64,000 nt of DNA from Flavobacterium psychrophilum (GTDB lineage: Bacteria > Bacteroidota > Bacteroidia > Flavobacteriales > Flavobacteriaceae), in the NCBI GenBank assembly GCA_001708385.1, contig CP012388.1:930001-994000 (forward strand), in the 5' to 3' direction. Below, piece by piece: positions 27,571 to 35,380 of the stretch. The notes under the pieces are model-generated. The model did not search any database and had not been told where the DNA came from. It saw only the letters and a list, made by a program, of their open reading frames with translations. Made by a program: the position numbers and the translations under genes. Numbering within the stretch: the first letter of the stretch is position 1; each line of letters starts with the position of its first letter.

Positions 27571-28335
27571 ATGAAAAAAATATCCTTACTATTATTACTG
27601 GCGGGAGTTGTTGGCTCTGCACAGGTAAAAAAAGGCAAACTGGTTTGGGAAGAAAACTTTAAAGGTAAAGCCCTCAATGAGAAGGTGTGGAACTTTGAAC
27701 TTGGCGATGGATGCCCTAACGTATGCGGATGGGGTAATAATGAACGCCAGCTGTATACAACGACCAACCATACAATAAAAGGCGGTAAACTTATTATTAC
27801 AGCCAAAAAAGAAGGTGATAAATATACTTCTACCCGTATAACGACAGCAGGTAAAAAGGAGTTTAAATATGGTTATATGGAAGCCAGGGCAAAAGTACCT
27901 ACCGGGCATGGTATATGGCCTGCATTCTGGATGCTTGGATCTAACATTAAACAAGCCGGATGGCCTTTAAGCGGAGAAATAGATATAATTGAATATATAG
28001 GCCGCGAGCCGCATATTGCGTACACTACCCTGCATACAAAAGCCAATCATGGCGATAATGCAAGTTCTAAAAAAACACCAATAGAAGATATTGAAGAAGG
28101 CTTTCACACGTATGGTGCGAACTGGACTCCTGAATATATTGAATTTTTTATAGACGATAAGTCGGTTTATAAATTCGAACCAAAAGATAAATCTGTCGAA
28201 GTGTGGCCTTTTGACCAGCCCTTTTACTTTATAGTAAATATGGCTGTAGGCGGCAACTTTGGCGGCCCTAATGTAGACGACACTATATTTCCACAGGAGT
28301 ATATAATCGATTACATTAGAGTGTATGATAATTAA
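27571..28335 (+). CDS. Secreted GH16 glucanase, single-domain
   Basis: The 254-residue enzyme has a short Sec signal (MKKISLLLLLAGVVGSAQ) with no lipobox and a GH16 domain filling the rest. The active site GEIDIIEYIG places Glu136, Asp138 and Glu141. Other family landmarks are WGNNERQLY, GIWPAFWMLGSNI and the late FFIDDKSVYKF. It starts 8 bp after the GH3 gene, so it is cotranscribed. It lacks accessory domains and a lipid anchor, so it probably acts as a soluble endo-beta-1,3-glucanase on imported oligosaccharides in the periplasm or is released, complementing the surface GH16. Confidence 0.92.
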   Translation: MKKISLLLLLAGVVGSAQVKKGKLVWEENFKGKALNEKVWNFELGDGCPNVCGWGNNERQLYTTTNHTIKGGKLIITAKKEGDKYTSTRITTAGKKEFKYGYMEARAKVPTGHGIWPAFWMLGSNIKQAGWPLSGEIDIIEYIGREPHIAYTTLHTKANHGDNASSKKTPIEDIEEGFHTYGANWTPEYIEFFIDDKSVYKFEPKDKSVEVWPFDQPFYFIVNMAVGGNFGGPNVDDTIFPQEYIIDYIRVYDN

Positions 28336-28366
28336 ACAATTTCATTGTTGTAGGTTAGTTAATCGT

Positions 28367-28398
28367 AAAAGGGGGCTTTGCAAGGGCCCTCTTTTTTT
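28367..28398 (+). terminator. Intrinsic terminator of the beta-glucan operon
   Basis: AAAAGGGGGC pairs with GCCCTCTTTT (one G-U pair) around a nine-base loop and is followed by a T-run, 31 bp after the last GH16 gene. Confidence 0.85.
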
Positions 28399-28409
28399 AT
28401 GGTTGAGTA

Positions 28410-28454
28410 AAAACAAGAATCCCGTTACAGTTATTGTAACGGGATTCTTGTTTT
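28410..28454. terminator. Long perfect hairpin, probable bidirectional terminator
   Basis: A 20-bp perfectly paired stem (arms 28410-28429 and 28435-28454, containing AGAATCCCGTTACA) around a five-base loop, with A-rich and T-rich flanks. It lies between convergent transcription units and probably ends the minus-strand lipoprotein operon and backs up the glucan terminator. Confidence 0.75.
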
Positions 28455-28493
28455 GTATAGGAGACTCACATCTCAAATCTATTATCTATAAAA

Positions 28494-28982
28494 TTAGCTT
28501 TCTTCCTCATCATCTCCGGTAATCTGCCCTTCTTCTATCTGTGCACCTGCGTAAAGCAATGTGCCATCTTTTTTAAGGCTATAGCTTTTATCCTGCTGAA
28601 GTGTCCAATGTTTGTCTTTGTAAGGTGCTCCTTTTTTCTCTCGCGTAAGCAGTATCGACTTGGTGTTATCCGGAAGGAAAAGCTCTGCCCTGTTACCATC
28701 TTCTTCAAAAACTATAAAAGCACTTTTGGTAATGCTTTCGCCCTGTAGTTCGTCAATAGAATTAAGACGGTAGCCTTCCTCAACAGCCCTGATACACTCT
28801 TTACGCAACAGCGACCATCTGTAACCTGCCGAAGTAACGCAGCCATTAGCATCTTTAGTTGTACCAAGAACCACATTTTTATTGGTATCAACCTCAACAT
28901 CATCATCCTTACGGTCTTTTAATATCTGGTCGCAGGAAAACAAGGAAAATCCCAGGACAGAAAGCAAAAGCAGTTTTTTCAT
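28494..28982 (-). CDS. Hypothetical lipoprotein
   Basis: A 162-residue lipoprotein with lipobox LFSC (Cys17). The body has the Cys pair in GCVTSAGYRWSLLRKECIR (about 48-66), suggesting a disulfide, then beta-rich segments (AFIVFEEDGNRAELFLPDN, KSYSLKKDGTLLYAGAQ) and an acidic C-terminus DDEEES. I recognise no named family; similar short lipoproteins with a GYRWS..R..CIR core occur in Bacteroidota. It is the last gene of a three-gene minus-strand unit (MBL hydrolase, membrane protein, lipoprotein). Confidence 0.65.
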   Translation of the reverse strand: MKKLLLLSVLGFSLFSCDQILKDRKDDDVEVDTNKNVVLGTTKDANGCVTSAGYRWSLLRKECIRAVEEGYRLNSIDELQGESITKSAFIVFEEDGNRAELFLPDNTKSILLTREKKGAPYKDKHWTLQQDKSYSLKKDGTLLYAGAQIEEGQITGDDEEES

Positions 28983-29022
28983 GACTAAATTTTATTAAAG
29001 GGTAACTAAAGTACAAAAAATA

Positions 29023-29523
29023 TTAATACGGCTTAAAGTCGTATAAAACCGTTTCACCTTTTTCGAAAGATACACTTCCATCTTCTTCAATAAAATATTT
29101 CAGCAACACTTCACCCCAACGCAGGCCATTCGAAAAATCGGCAATAACCCAACGGTGATTAAGTACTTTTACTTTAGCAATTGTAAATACCCTGCCATCC
29201 ATCGCCGGATATCCTACTAAAGGATTACCAGCTGCATTCGTATTCTGTTTGTAGATAGCATCCCTTACCTTGATTGCAATAGCATTAACGTCCTGACCCT
29301 GAAAATAGGCCTTGGCGTTGTCGTTATTTTCAAGCGTAAAATAATTATCAGAACCCATCTTTTCTTTTTCAGCCTTAATGCTGTCTTTAGCAGTTTTTAC
29401 GTTAGCCTGCATCTTCTCGATACGTTCGTTCTCATACTTTTGCTTGTTGGTAAAGAACATGTATGTAAACACGTTTATAAGCAGCGAAAAAATAAAAAGG
29501 TATAGAAAAAGACTCTTTTTCAT
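29023..29523 (-). CDS. Membrane-anchored hypothetical protein
   Basis: The 166-residue product has one N-terminal transmembrane helix (about 5-25), a charged coiled-coil-like stretch (about 28-56, KYENERIEKMQANVKTAKD) and a globular C-terminal part with YPAMDGRVFTIAKVKVLNHR and WVIADFSNGLRWGEVLLKYF, presumably periplasmic. I do not recognise the family. It lies 11 bp after the MBL hydrolase gene and 40 bp before the lipoprotein gene, on the same strand. Confidence 0.65.
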   Translation of the reverse strand: MKKSLFLYLFIFSLLINVFTYMFFTNKQKYENERIEKMQANVKTAKDSIKAEKEKMGSDNYFTLENNDNAKAYFQGQDVNAIAIKVRDAIYKQNTNAAGNPLVGYPAMDGRVFTIAKVKVLNHRWVIADFSNGLRWGEVLLKYFIEEDGSVSFEKGETVLYDFKPY

Positions 29524-29534
29524 TTGTACAAAGG

Positions 29535-30299
29535 TTATATAGTTATTTGTAAATTATCGTACGCCAAAAATACATTATTCGGCAGCTTTTCCTGCACTTC
29601 TGCATGAAATCCCATAAGATGGCTAATATGAGTAAGATAAGACCTTTCGGGCTGTATTATATTTATAAAATCTATGGCTTCCTGAAGGTTAAAATGAGTA
29701 TTGTGAGGCTCTTCACGCAATGCGCTTACCACAAGGACCTTTACCCCTTCAAGCTTTTCAATTTCAGATGGCGCTACCGTTTTAACATCGGTCAGGTAGG
29801 CAAAATCGCCAATCCTGTACCCAAAAATATCAAGGCTGCCGTGCATTACACCTATCGGCACCACGGTTTGCCCTGCAAGCGTAAACGCTTCATTTTCCTT
29901 CACTTCGTTTACATGTACCGATGGAGCACCCGGATAGCGGTCTTCTTCCTCAAATATGTACTCAAAACGTTGTTTAAGACTTTGAATTACACGTTTGTGG
30001 GCATAAATAGGCATATCGCCCTGTCGAAAAACAAAAGGGCGTATATCATCTATACCGGCAGTATGGTCTGAATGTTCGTGGGTAAAAAGTATACCGTCAA
30101 GTTTTGTGCAGTGGCTGGTAAGCATCTGCTGGCGGAAATCGGGACCGCAATCTATTAGGTATGAGGCATCGCCCCACTGTATCCATACAGATACACGCAG
30201 GCGTTTATCGCGCTGGTCGCTACTAAGGCAAACCGGATGGGTGCTACCTATTACCGGAATGCCCTGTGATGTTCCCGTACCTAAAAACCAAACTTTCAA
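29535..30299 (-). CDS. MBL-fold metal-dependent hydrolase (PhnP-like)
   Basis: A 254-residue cytoplasmic protein of the metallo-beta-lactamase superfamily. It shows GTGTSQGIPVIG at the N-terminus, the metal motif FTHEHSDHTAGIDDIRPF (about 73-90), the VMHGSLDIFGYRIGDFAYLTD segment with the third-ligand His and bridging Asp, and a final THISHLMGFH. The N-terminal GTGTS(Q)G motif and length fit the PhnP/RNase Z-related subgroup of phosphodiesterases. There is no phosphonate operon here, so the substrate is unknown. It is first in a three-gene unit behind a -7 box at 30318-30325. Confidence 0.85.
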   Translation of the reverse strand: MKVWFLGTGTSQGIPVIGSTHPVCLSSDQRDKRLRVSVWIQWGDASYLIDCGPDFRQQMLTSHCTKLDGILFTHEHSDHTAGIDDIRPFVFRQGDMPIYAHKRVIQSLKQRFEYIFEEEDRYPGAPSVHVNEVKENEAFTLAGQTVVPIGVMHGSLDIFGYRIGDFAYLTDVKTVAPSEIEKLEGVKVLVVSALREEPHNTHFNLQEAIDFINIIQPERSYLTHISHLMGFHAEVQEKLPNNVFLAYDNLQITI

Positions 30300-30317
30300 A
30301 ACAGGGTCATTTTTTTA

Positions 30318-30325
30318 CAAAAATA
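30318..30325 (-). promoter_or_regulatory. -7 promoter box of the MBL hydrolase operon
   Basis: The minus strand reads TATTTTTG, a TAnnTTTG match 18 bp upstream of the ATG at 30299. Confidence 0.45.
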
Positions 30326-30358
30326 ACATTATTTGTTTTATAAAACGTAGTGTTTTCC

Positions 30359-30366
30359 TAACTTTG
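30359..30366 (+). promoter_or_regulatory. -7 promoter box of the conserved gene at 30386
   Basis: TAACTTTG, an exact TAnnTTTG match, lies 19 bp before the ATG. A TTTG at 30332-30335 is 23 bp upstream, longer than ideal. Confidence 0.5.
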
Positions 30367-30385
30367 CAACATATCATTTCCTGCT

Positions 30386-31852
30386 ATGAAATTAAACGAT
30401 GACGACATAACCCTAAAGGGCGACAGGGTAATTGAACACGTGCCTTCTATAAAAGATAAAGCACTGCGCATAAACCTGAACGAAAACATTTACGGAACCT
30501 TTTCTGAGATAGGGGCCGGACAGGAAACAGTCCGCCACTTCTTTAGGTCCGGGGGGTCATCGGGAACCATAGCAAAAGCGATGTCTGCTTACGACAAAGA
30601 CTTTAGTGATGCTATTTACGGCACCGAAGAAGACGGGCGCTACGTTACCGAAAGCCGCCTTAAAAAAATGCTTAGCCACGAGGTACGAATTATTGAAAGC
30701 AGGCTGAAACGCGACAAACACCCAAGCAAAGTATTTTTTAGCTACGCCAACACGGTTGCTACCATAGATTTTGCCAAACAATTTAAAGGCCACGGCTGGG
30801 TAGGACTTAAATACCAGGTTGAGCCGGACGAAGATTACAACGAAATTATTCTGCACATACGTTTTAAGGAAACCGATGCCCGCCTTCAGCAGGAAACGCT
30901 TGGTATTTTAGGTGTAAACCTTATTTACGGTGCATTTTATAAATACAACGACCCAAAGAAGCTTTTACGTTATCTGTATGACCACCTTGACAAGGATCAG
31001 CTGGAAATTGATACCATCAATTTCTCAGGACCGCGCTTTGCCGATGTAGACAACAGGCTAATGAGCCTTCAGCTGGTTAAAAACGGCATGACCGATGCGG
31101 TAATGTTTGACCCTAGCGGACATAACGTATTGCCTGCTGCCATGCTTTATAAGAAAAACATTCTTGCTTTAAGAGGTAGTTTCCGTCCTGTTACAAAAGT
31201 AAACATGGACATGTATGAGAAATCATACAAAATGTTCCTTGAAGAAAATAAGGTAGATAAGGATAAAGCCCTTGTAGTTTTTGAAATCACGCTTTCTAAC
31301 CTTCGTTCGGAAGGTGAAATCGATGAGCGTGACTTTATGGACCGTGCCGAGCTGCTTTGCTCTTTAGGCCAAACTGTAATGATATCTAACTTCCAGGAAT
31401 ATTACAAAGTAGTTGAATACTTCTCAAGCTATACTAAAGCCCGTATGGGTCTGGCGATGGGTGTAAGCAACCTTGTTGATATTTTCGACGAGAAATACTA
31501 CCGTCACTTAAGCGGGGGAATTCTTGAAGCTTTCGGTAAGTTATTTTACCGTGACCTTAAGGTATTCTTGTATCCAATGAAGGATGAAGAAGGAACAGTA
31601 ATTGATTCTGAAAACCTTAAAGTACACCCAAGGATGAAAGAGCTTTACAAGTTCTTTAAATTCAACGGAAAAGTAATTGATATTGCAGAAGTTGATCCTA
31701 ATAACCTTGACATTTTCTCCCGTGAGGTACTTAAAATGATAAACAAAGGCAAATCGGGATGGGAAGAAATGCTTCCGCCGGGTATTGCAGAAGTTATAAA
31801 ACAGAACCATTTGTTTGGTTATGATCCTAAGAAATTAGTAGAGCAGTCTTAA
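30386..31852 (+). CDS. Conserved cytoplasmic protein of unknown function
   Basis: A 488-residue protein without signal peptide or membrane helix. Visible segments include GSSGTIAKAMSAYDKDFSDA (about 57-76), a run with several His/Arg/Asp residues, VMFDPSGHNVLPAAMLYKK (about 246-264), and a C-terminal PPGIAEVIKQ. I recall relatives being labelled 'TonB-dependent receptor' or nucleotidyltransferase in databases; a barrel is excluded here because there is no signal sequence and the composition is that of a soluble protein. I cannot assign an activity. It is a single-gene unit with a good -7 box and a terminator that overlaps its stop codon. Confidence 0.75.
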   Translation: MKLNDDDITLKGDRVIEHVPSIKDKALRINLNENIYGTFSEIGAGQETVRHFFRSGGSSGTIAKAMSAYDKDFSDAIYGTEEDGRYVTESRLKKMLSHEVRIIESRLKRDKHPSKVFFSYANTVATIDFAKQFKGHGWVGLKYQVEPDEDYNEIILHIRFKETDARLQQETLGILGVNLIYGAFYKYNDPKKLLRYLYDHLDKDQLEIDTINFSGPRFADVDNRLMSLQLVKNGMTDAVMFDPSGHNVLPAAMLYKKNILALRGSFRPVTKVNMDMYEKSYKMFLEENKVDKDKALVVFEITLSNLRSEGEIDERDFMDRAELLCSLGQTVMISNFQEYYKVVEYFSSYTKARMGLAMGVSNLVDIFDEKYYRHLSGGILEAFGKLFYRDLKVFLYPMKDEEGTVIDSENLKVHPRMKELYKFFKFNGKVIDIAEVDPNNLDIFSREVLKMINKGKSGWEEMLPPGIAEVIKQNHLFGYDPKKLVEQS

Positions 31853-31866
31853 CAGACTGCTCTTTT
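31841..31866 (+). terminator. Terminator overlapping the coding end, stop codon in the loop
   Basis: GAGCAGTCT (31841-31849) pairs with AGACTGCTC (31854-31862), followed by TTTT. The four-base loop TAAC contains the TAA stop of the preceding gene (31850-31852), so the left arm encodes its last residues. Confidence 0.8.
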
Positions 31867-31875
31867 GCTTTTATA

Positions 31876-32760
31876 CTAATTGTAAATAGCTGCCAGTTGC
31901 TGAGCGAAATCGGCGAACTTTAGCTTTCCGTAATTGTTGGCTTTGTCAGCATAATACAGGTCCCATATTTTACCATCAGCGATAGACCTACCCATTTCGG
32001 CAAAGTTTTCTGCCATGTGCTGAGAGAAACCTCCCTGTACTATGCCTTGTTTTACTTGGTCGTCAGTCAGCACTACCCACGGTAGGTCGGGATTACCAAA
32101 AGCAGCACCTAATGTACTAGCCAGTTCACCTCCGGTAAGTTCATCGCTTACTACATACTGAATTGCTTTTCCGTTAAACGATTTTGCATCCAGTGCTTCG
32201 GCAGCAGCATCGGCAATATCATGCGGGTGTGTCATAGCGATAACTGTTGACGCGTCAAAGTTGTTACCCATAAAACCCATTCTCTTAATCATGTTTATAC
32301 TACCATGCTGATTGGTGTAAAACATTCCCGGGCGAAGATGCAACACGTTTACATCCTCCAATTGGTTAAGCCTTCCTTCAGAATAAAAGAACGCACTTGA
32401 CGGGCCGTTACCTTCGGGACTCTGTGCCCCTATCCCACTCAGGTTTGCTACATATTTAACTCCTGTAGCTTCAATAGCACGTGCGTAGATATCAGAAAGC
32501 TTTTTCATTTCTCCCTTAAGATCGTCCGTCTGAGAATTTGGCGGAATCATTACATATACTGCATCTGCATCAGTAAAAGACTTCACTACAAAATCGTAAT
32601 CGTATAAAGAACCTACTGCCGGAGTTGCGCCAAGTTCTTCAATAGCCGCTGCTTTTTCAGCATTATGCGTTATAACGGTAACGGCATGTCCTTTTTTTAC
32701 TAGTTGTTCTGTGAGTCTTTTGCTTATGTTACCCAACGAACCTGTAACTGTTATTTTCAT
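31876..32760 (-). CDS. NmrA/QorB-like NAD(P)-dependent oxidoreductase
   Basis: A 294-residue Rossmann protein of the atypical short-chain dehydrogenase (NmrA/HSCARG) group. It starts MKITVTGSLGNISKRLTEQL with a TGxxGxxx nucleotide-binding turn and continues with VIPPN-type segment YVMIPPNSQT, NLSGIGAQ and LHLRPGMFYTN. It is divergent from an HxlR regulator, the same arrangement as the E. coli qorB (ytfG)-ytfH pair, so an NAD(P)H:quinone reductase role under electrophile or disulfide stress is a reasonable inference. Expression is probably controlled by the neighbouring regulator through the shared intergenic operator. Confidence 0.82.
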   Translation of the reverse strand: MKITVTGSLGNISKRLTEQLVKKGHAVTVITHNAEKAAAIEELGATPAVGSLYDYDFVVKSFTDADAVYVMIPPNSQTDDLKGEMKKLSDIYARAIEATGVKYVANLSGIGAQSPEGNGPSSAFFYSEGRLNQLEDVNVLHLRPGMFYTNQHGSINMIKRMGFMGNNFDASTVIAMTHPHDIADAAAEALDAKSFNGKAIQYVVSDELTGGELASTLGAAFGNPDLPWVVLTDDQVKQGIVQGGFSQHMAENFAEMGRSIADGKIWDLYYADKANNYGKLKFADFAQQLAAIYN

Positions 32761-32788
32761 TTGTTTTAAATTTTAATTAATGATACAA

Positions 32789-32823
32789 CAAATGTATATT
32801 TGTACTTACTTTTATACAAGTAC
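32789..32823. promoter_or_regulatory. Overlapping divergent promoters and HxlR operator candidate
   Basis: The minus-strand -7 box TACATTTG (32789-32796) and the plus-strand -7 box TATATTTG (32795-32802) overlap by two bases. A perfect inverted repeat GTACTT-N10-AAGTAC (32802-32823) lies at the plus transcription start and over the minus -33 region (TTG complement at 32817-32819). The 8-base GTACTTAC also recurs directly at 32802 and 32820. A dimeric HxlR protein bound here could repress both genes. Confidence 0.65.
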
Positions 32824-32842
32824 TTACCCTAAAGTATGTATC

Positions 32843-33244
32843 ATGACACAGATTAAAGAAAGTTCTACTATACAGGAAAACAAACGTTTTGCCCATGAGG
32901 AATGTCCTGTAACATATGTTATGGAAAAGATAGGCGGCTACTGGAAGCCAATTATTTTATTCCACCTGCTTACCGGGGCGAAAAGATACGGAGAATTGCG
33001 TAAGGCAATCCCTTCGATCACCGAAAAAATGCTGATTCAGCACCTGAAACAACTGGAAAATGATAATCTGGTTTTACGAACAGCATTACCTGTTGTTCCG
33101 CCGCATGTAACCTACTCGTTGACCGAGATGGGACAGGCTTTGGGTCCTGTTTTATATGGTATGGGCGAATGGGCTATTAAAGACAGCGTTGCAAACAACA
33201 AACCTTACTTTAAAGATTTGAAGGATTTTCCAAAAGTATCATAA
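32843..33244 (+). CDS. HxlR-family transcriptional regulator
   Basis: A 133-residue winged-helix regulator of the HxlR (YodB/HypR/QorR) type. The core is CPVTYVMEKIGGYWKPIILF (N-terminal helix, Cys at about residue 19, the conserved redox-sensing position of several members), GAKRYGELRKAIPSITEKML (recognition helix) and VTYSLTEMGQALGPVLYGM (wing and dimer helix). I place the start at the ATG at 32843; an in-frame upstream codon at 32780 precedes the -7 box at 32795-32802 and cannot be on the mRNA. It is divergent from the QorB-like gene and followed 13 bp later by mtnN. Confidence 0.9.
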   Translation: MTQIKESSTIQENKRFAHEECPVTYVMEKIGGYWKPIILFHLLTGAKRYGELRKAIPSITEKMLIQHLKQLENDNLVLRTALPVVPPHVTYSLTEMGQALGPVLYGMGEWAIKDSVANNKPYFKDLKDFPKVS

Positions 33245-33257
33245 ATCAACATTAAAA

Positions 33258-34019
33258 ATGATCAACAAAACAATCGGTATTATGGGTGCTATGCCTCAGG
33301 AAATAGATGGTGTAATTGCATTGCTTAAAAATCCGGTTCGTAGAACAATCGGTATGCGGGCATATACATCGGGTACTATCAATGGGATTAATGTAGTGGT
33401 TGTGTTTTCCCGCTGGGGAAAAGTTGCAGCGTCAGCAACAGTAGCGACACTTATCCATGTTTTTAATGTAACTGAAGTTATTTTTACCGGTGTTGCAGGT
33501 GCAATTGATGCTACTCTGAATATTGGCGACATAATAATTGCTAAAAGGCTTTACCAGCATGATATGGATGCACGTCCGCTTATGCAGCAGTTTGAAATTC
33601 CGCTATTGGGAAAAACATTCTTTGAGTGTGACCTACCAGAAATTGAAAGAGCCAAAGAAGCAATACGTCCACTTATCATTGATAAAACCTTAACCGAAAT
33701 TGTAGGTGCTGAAGTATTCGCAGAATTTGGTATCAACACCCCTAACCTATATATTGGCGATATTGCCAGCGGTGATCAGTTCTTTGCCAACAATGACCAA
33801 AAACTAAAACTCCACAGCAACATGCCAACAATACTTTGCGTAGAAATGGAAGGCGCTGCGGTGGCTCAGGTATGCTTTGAACACAAGGTTCCCTATACTA
33901 TTATCAGGACAATATCTGATGCTGCCGATGACACATCGCATATTGATTTCCCTAAGTTTATTGAGAAAATATCCAGTAAATGTTCGGTGAGTATTATAGA
34001 GCGTTTATTGGCAAGTTAA
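33258..34019 (+). CDS. mtnN: 5'-methylthioadenosine/S-adenosylhomocysteine nucleosidase
   Basis: A 253-residue nucleoside phosphorylase-fold hydrolase that removes adenine from MTA and SAH in the methionine salvage and SAM recycling pathway. Family motifs are IGIMGAMPQEIDGV at the N-terminus, FTGVAGAID (about 77-85), ASGDQFF (about 169-175), the ribose-binding VEMEGAAVAQVC (about 195-206) and RTISDAAD with the catalytic Asp. It is slightly longer than the usual 230. It is probably cotranscribed with the HxlR gene 13 bp upstream. Its TAA shares the TTAA at 34016-34019 with the stop of the convergent gene. Confidence 0.93.
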   Translation: MINKTIGIMGAMPQEIDGVIALLKNPVRRTIGMRAYTSGTINGINVVVVFSRWGKVAASATVATLIHVFNVTEVIFTGVAGAIDATLNIGDIIIAKRLYQHDMDARPLMQQFEIPLLGKTFFECDLPEIERAKEAIRPLIIDKTLTEIVGAEVFAEFGINTPNLYIGDIASGDQFFANNDQKLKLHSNMPTILCVEMEGAAVAQVCFEHKVPYTIIRTISDAADDTSHIDFPKFIEKISSKCSVSIIERLLAS

Positions 34020-34774
34020 ACCCAGCCATTATTAAAAGCTTTACTTAAAATTTCGCTTGTAGATTTAGCCTTTGTTTTCCTGAGCATATTTTTACGGTGA
34101 GAGTCAACAGTATGTTTGCTTATGTGAAGCAATTCACTTATTGCAGTACTGTTCATTCCCTGGGCCAGTTTACGCAGTATATCTTTCTCCCGCCTTGTAA
34201 ACATTGGCTTTACAGCTTTAAAGATATCCTTTACATCTACATTGTAGTAAGACGGTTCTCCTTCCAGGCCTATAAATGACAACACCAGAAGTATATCTTT
34301 TTTAAGATGGCTAATATCAGTATTAATAACAAAGGTGCGTACATTATCTGCATCATGCTGAATAATTACAAATTGGTTAAGTATCCTTACATAACTACCA
34401 TCTGCTTTTTTAAGTCTGAAATCATTCTGCACTTTGTAACGGAATAATCTTTCTCCCGAAATACTATTAAAAAAAGATGTTATGGCAGATTCGAAGTTAA
34501 GGTAGTACGGCAGATCTTCGGGATGCATCAGGCTTCCCAAAAACGGAAGGTTTATATCTCCCGGTTTATATCCAAGCAGCTTTTCTACTTCGGGGCTTAT
34601 TAATTCGATCATACCTTTGCGCACGTTAACAATAAGGTAATAATAGTCTCCTACATGAAAGATATCCAGTAGTTTCTTTTGTTTGCTAATATCAAACGCA
34701 GAATCTTTAATTCGCTCATTCTTAGGTATGATACCCCAAATTTTTTGTAGCTCATCATATGCATTCAGTTCCAT
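34016..34774 (-). CDS. PAS-LuxR transcriptional regulator
   Basis: A 252-residue cytoplasmic protein with a PAS_3-type sensor domain (about 40-165, containing LGYKPGDINLPFLGSLMHPE and a RLKKADGSYVRILNQFVII strand pair) and a C-terminal LuxR HTH (about 190-252, MFTRREKDILRKLAQGMNS, SKHTVDSHRKNML). No receiver domain is present, so it probably responds directly to a small ligand or redox cue through PAS. Bacteroidota carry many such PAS-LuxR proteins; the regulon is unknown. It overlaps mtnN by four bases at the shared TTAA. Confidence 0.88.
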   Translation of the reverse strand: MELNAYDELQKIWGIIPKNERIKDSAFDISKQKKLLDIFHVGDYYYLIVNVRKGMIELISPEVEKLLGYKPGDINLPFLGSLMHPEDLPYYLNFESAITSFFNSISGERLFRYKVQNDFRLKKADGSYVRILNQFVIIQHDADNVRTFVINTDISHLKKDILLVLSFIGLEGEPSYYNVDVKDIFKAVKPMFTRREKDILRKLAQGMNSTAISELLHISKHTVDSHRKNMLRKTKAKSTSEILSKAFNNGWV

Positions 34775-34862
34775 ATTATCTTTGGTTACGATGCACTAAA
34801 ATAATCAAATTAATACAATTCTAAAATAGGTGTAATTACCTGATTTACATCTGATAGTTCCA

Positions 34863-34890
34863 CAAAAAAAGGAAGCTTGCGCTTCCCTTT
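34863..34890 (-). terminator. Intrinsic terminator of bcp
   Basis: GGAAGC - TTGC - GCTTCC with flanking AAA/TTT pairs. The minus-strand side continues into T's. It lies just beyond the bcp stop at 34894. Confidence 0.75.
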
Positions 34891-34893
34891 GTG

Positions 34894-35346
34894 TTATTTC
34901 AATATCTGAGCCGTGTGCTCTTTGGTTTTTACCGCAGTGATAACCTCATCTATAATTCCGTTTTCATCGATTACAAATGTGGTACGGTTGATGCCGTCAA
35001 ACAATTTACCCATAAATTTTTTAGGACCCCATACGCCAAAAGCATTAATAACACTCTTGTCTTCATCGGCCAAAAGTGGGAACGGAAGTTCATATTTTTC
35101 TTTAAACTTTGTCTGCTTTGCCTGACTGTCGGCGCTAACGCCTAAAAGTTCGTAATTCTGCGTCTGGAAGCGGTGGTAATTATCCCGAAGATCGCATGCT
35201 TCGGCGGTGCACCCCGGTGTGCTGGCTTTCGGGTAAAAGAAAACTACCAGTTTTTTACCTTTATAATCTGCTAATGTATGTGTTTTGCCATCCTGGTCAA
35301 CTACTGAAAAATCAGGTGCTTTATCTCCTTTTGTAAGTGTTGTCAT
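34894..35346 (-). CDS. bcp: Thioredoxin-dependent thiol peroxidase (bacterioferritin comigratory protein)
   Basis: A 150-residue peroxiredoxin of the BCP/PrxQ class that reduces hydrogen peroxide and organic hydroperoxides using thioredoxin. The peroxidatic motif FYPKASTPGCTAEACDLRD has Cys46 and the resolving Cys51 five residues later, as in atypical two-Cys PrxQ enzymes. The rest (SADSQAKQTKFKEKYELPFP, RTTFVIDENG) is canonical. It is divergent from nth with a 34-bp gap, suggesting closely spaced promoters. Confidence 0.95.
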   Translation of the reverse strand: MTTLTKGDKAPDFSVVDQDGKTHTLADYKGKKLVVFFYPKASTPGCTAEACDLRDNYHRFQTQNYELLGVSADSQAKQTKFKEKYELPFPLLADEDKSVINAFGVWGPKKFMGKLFDGINRTTFVIDENGIIDEVITAVKTKEHTAQILK

Positions 35347-35359
35347 AAGTGTATATTTG
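35330..35359 (+). promoter_or_regulatory. Promoter of nth (TTTG-N18-TATATTTG)
   Basis: TTTG at 35330-35333 and TATATTTG at 35352-35359 with an 18-bp spacer, a full consensus promoter. The ATG follows 21 bp after the -7 box. The -33 element lies inside the first codons of the divergent bcp gene. Confidence 0.8.
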
Positions 35360-35380
35360 TAAAGCTAAATATACTTAAAT

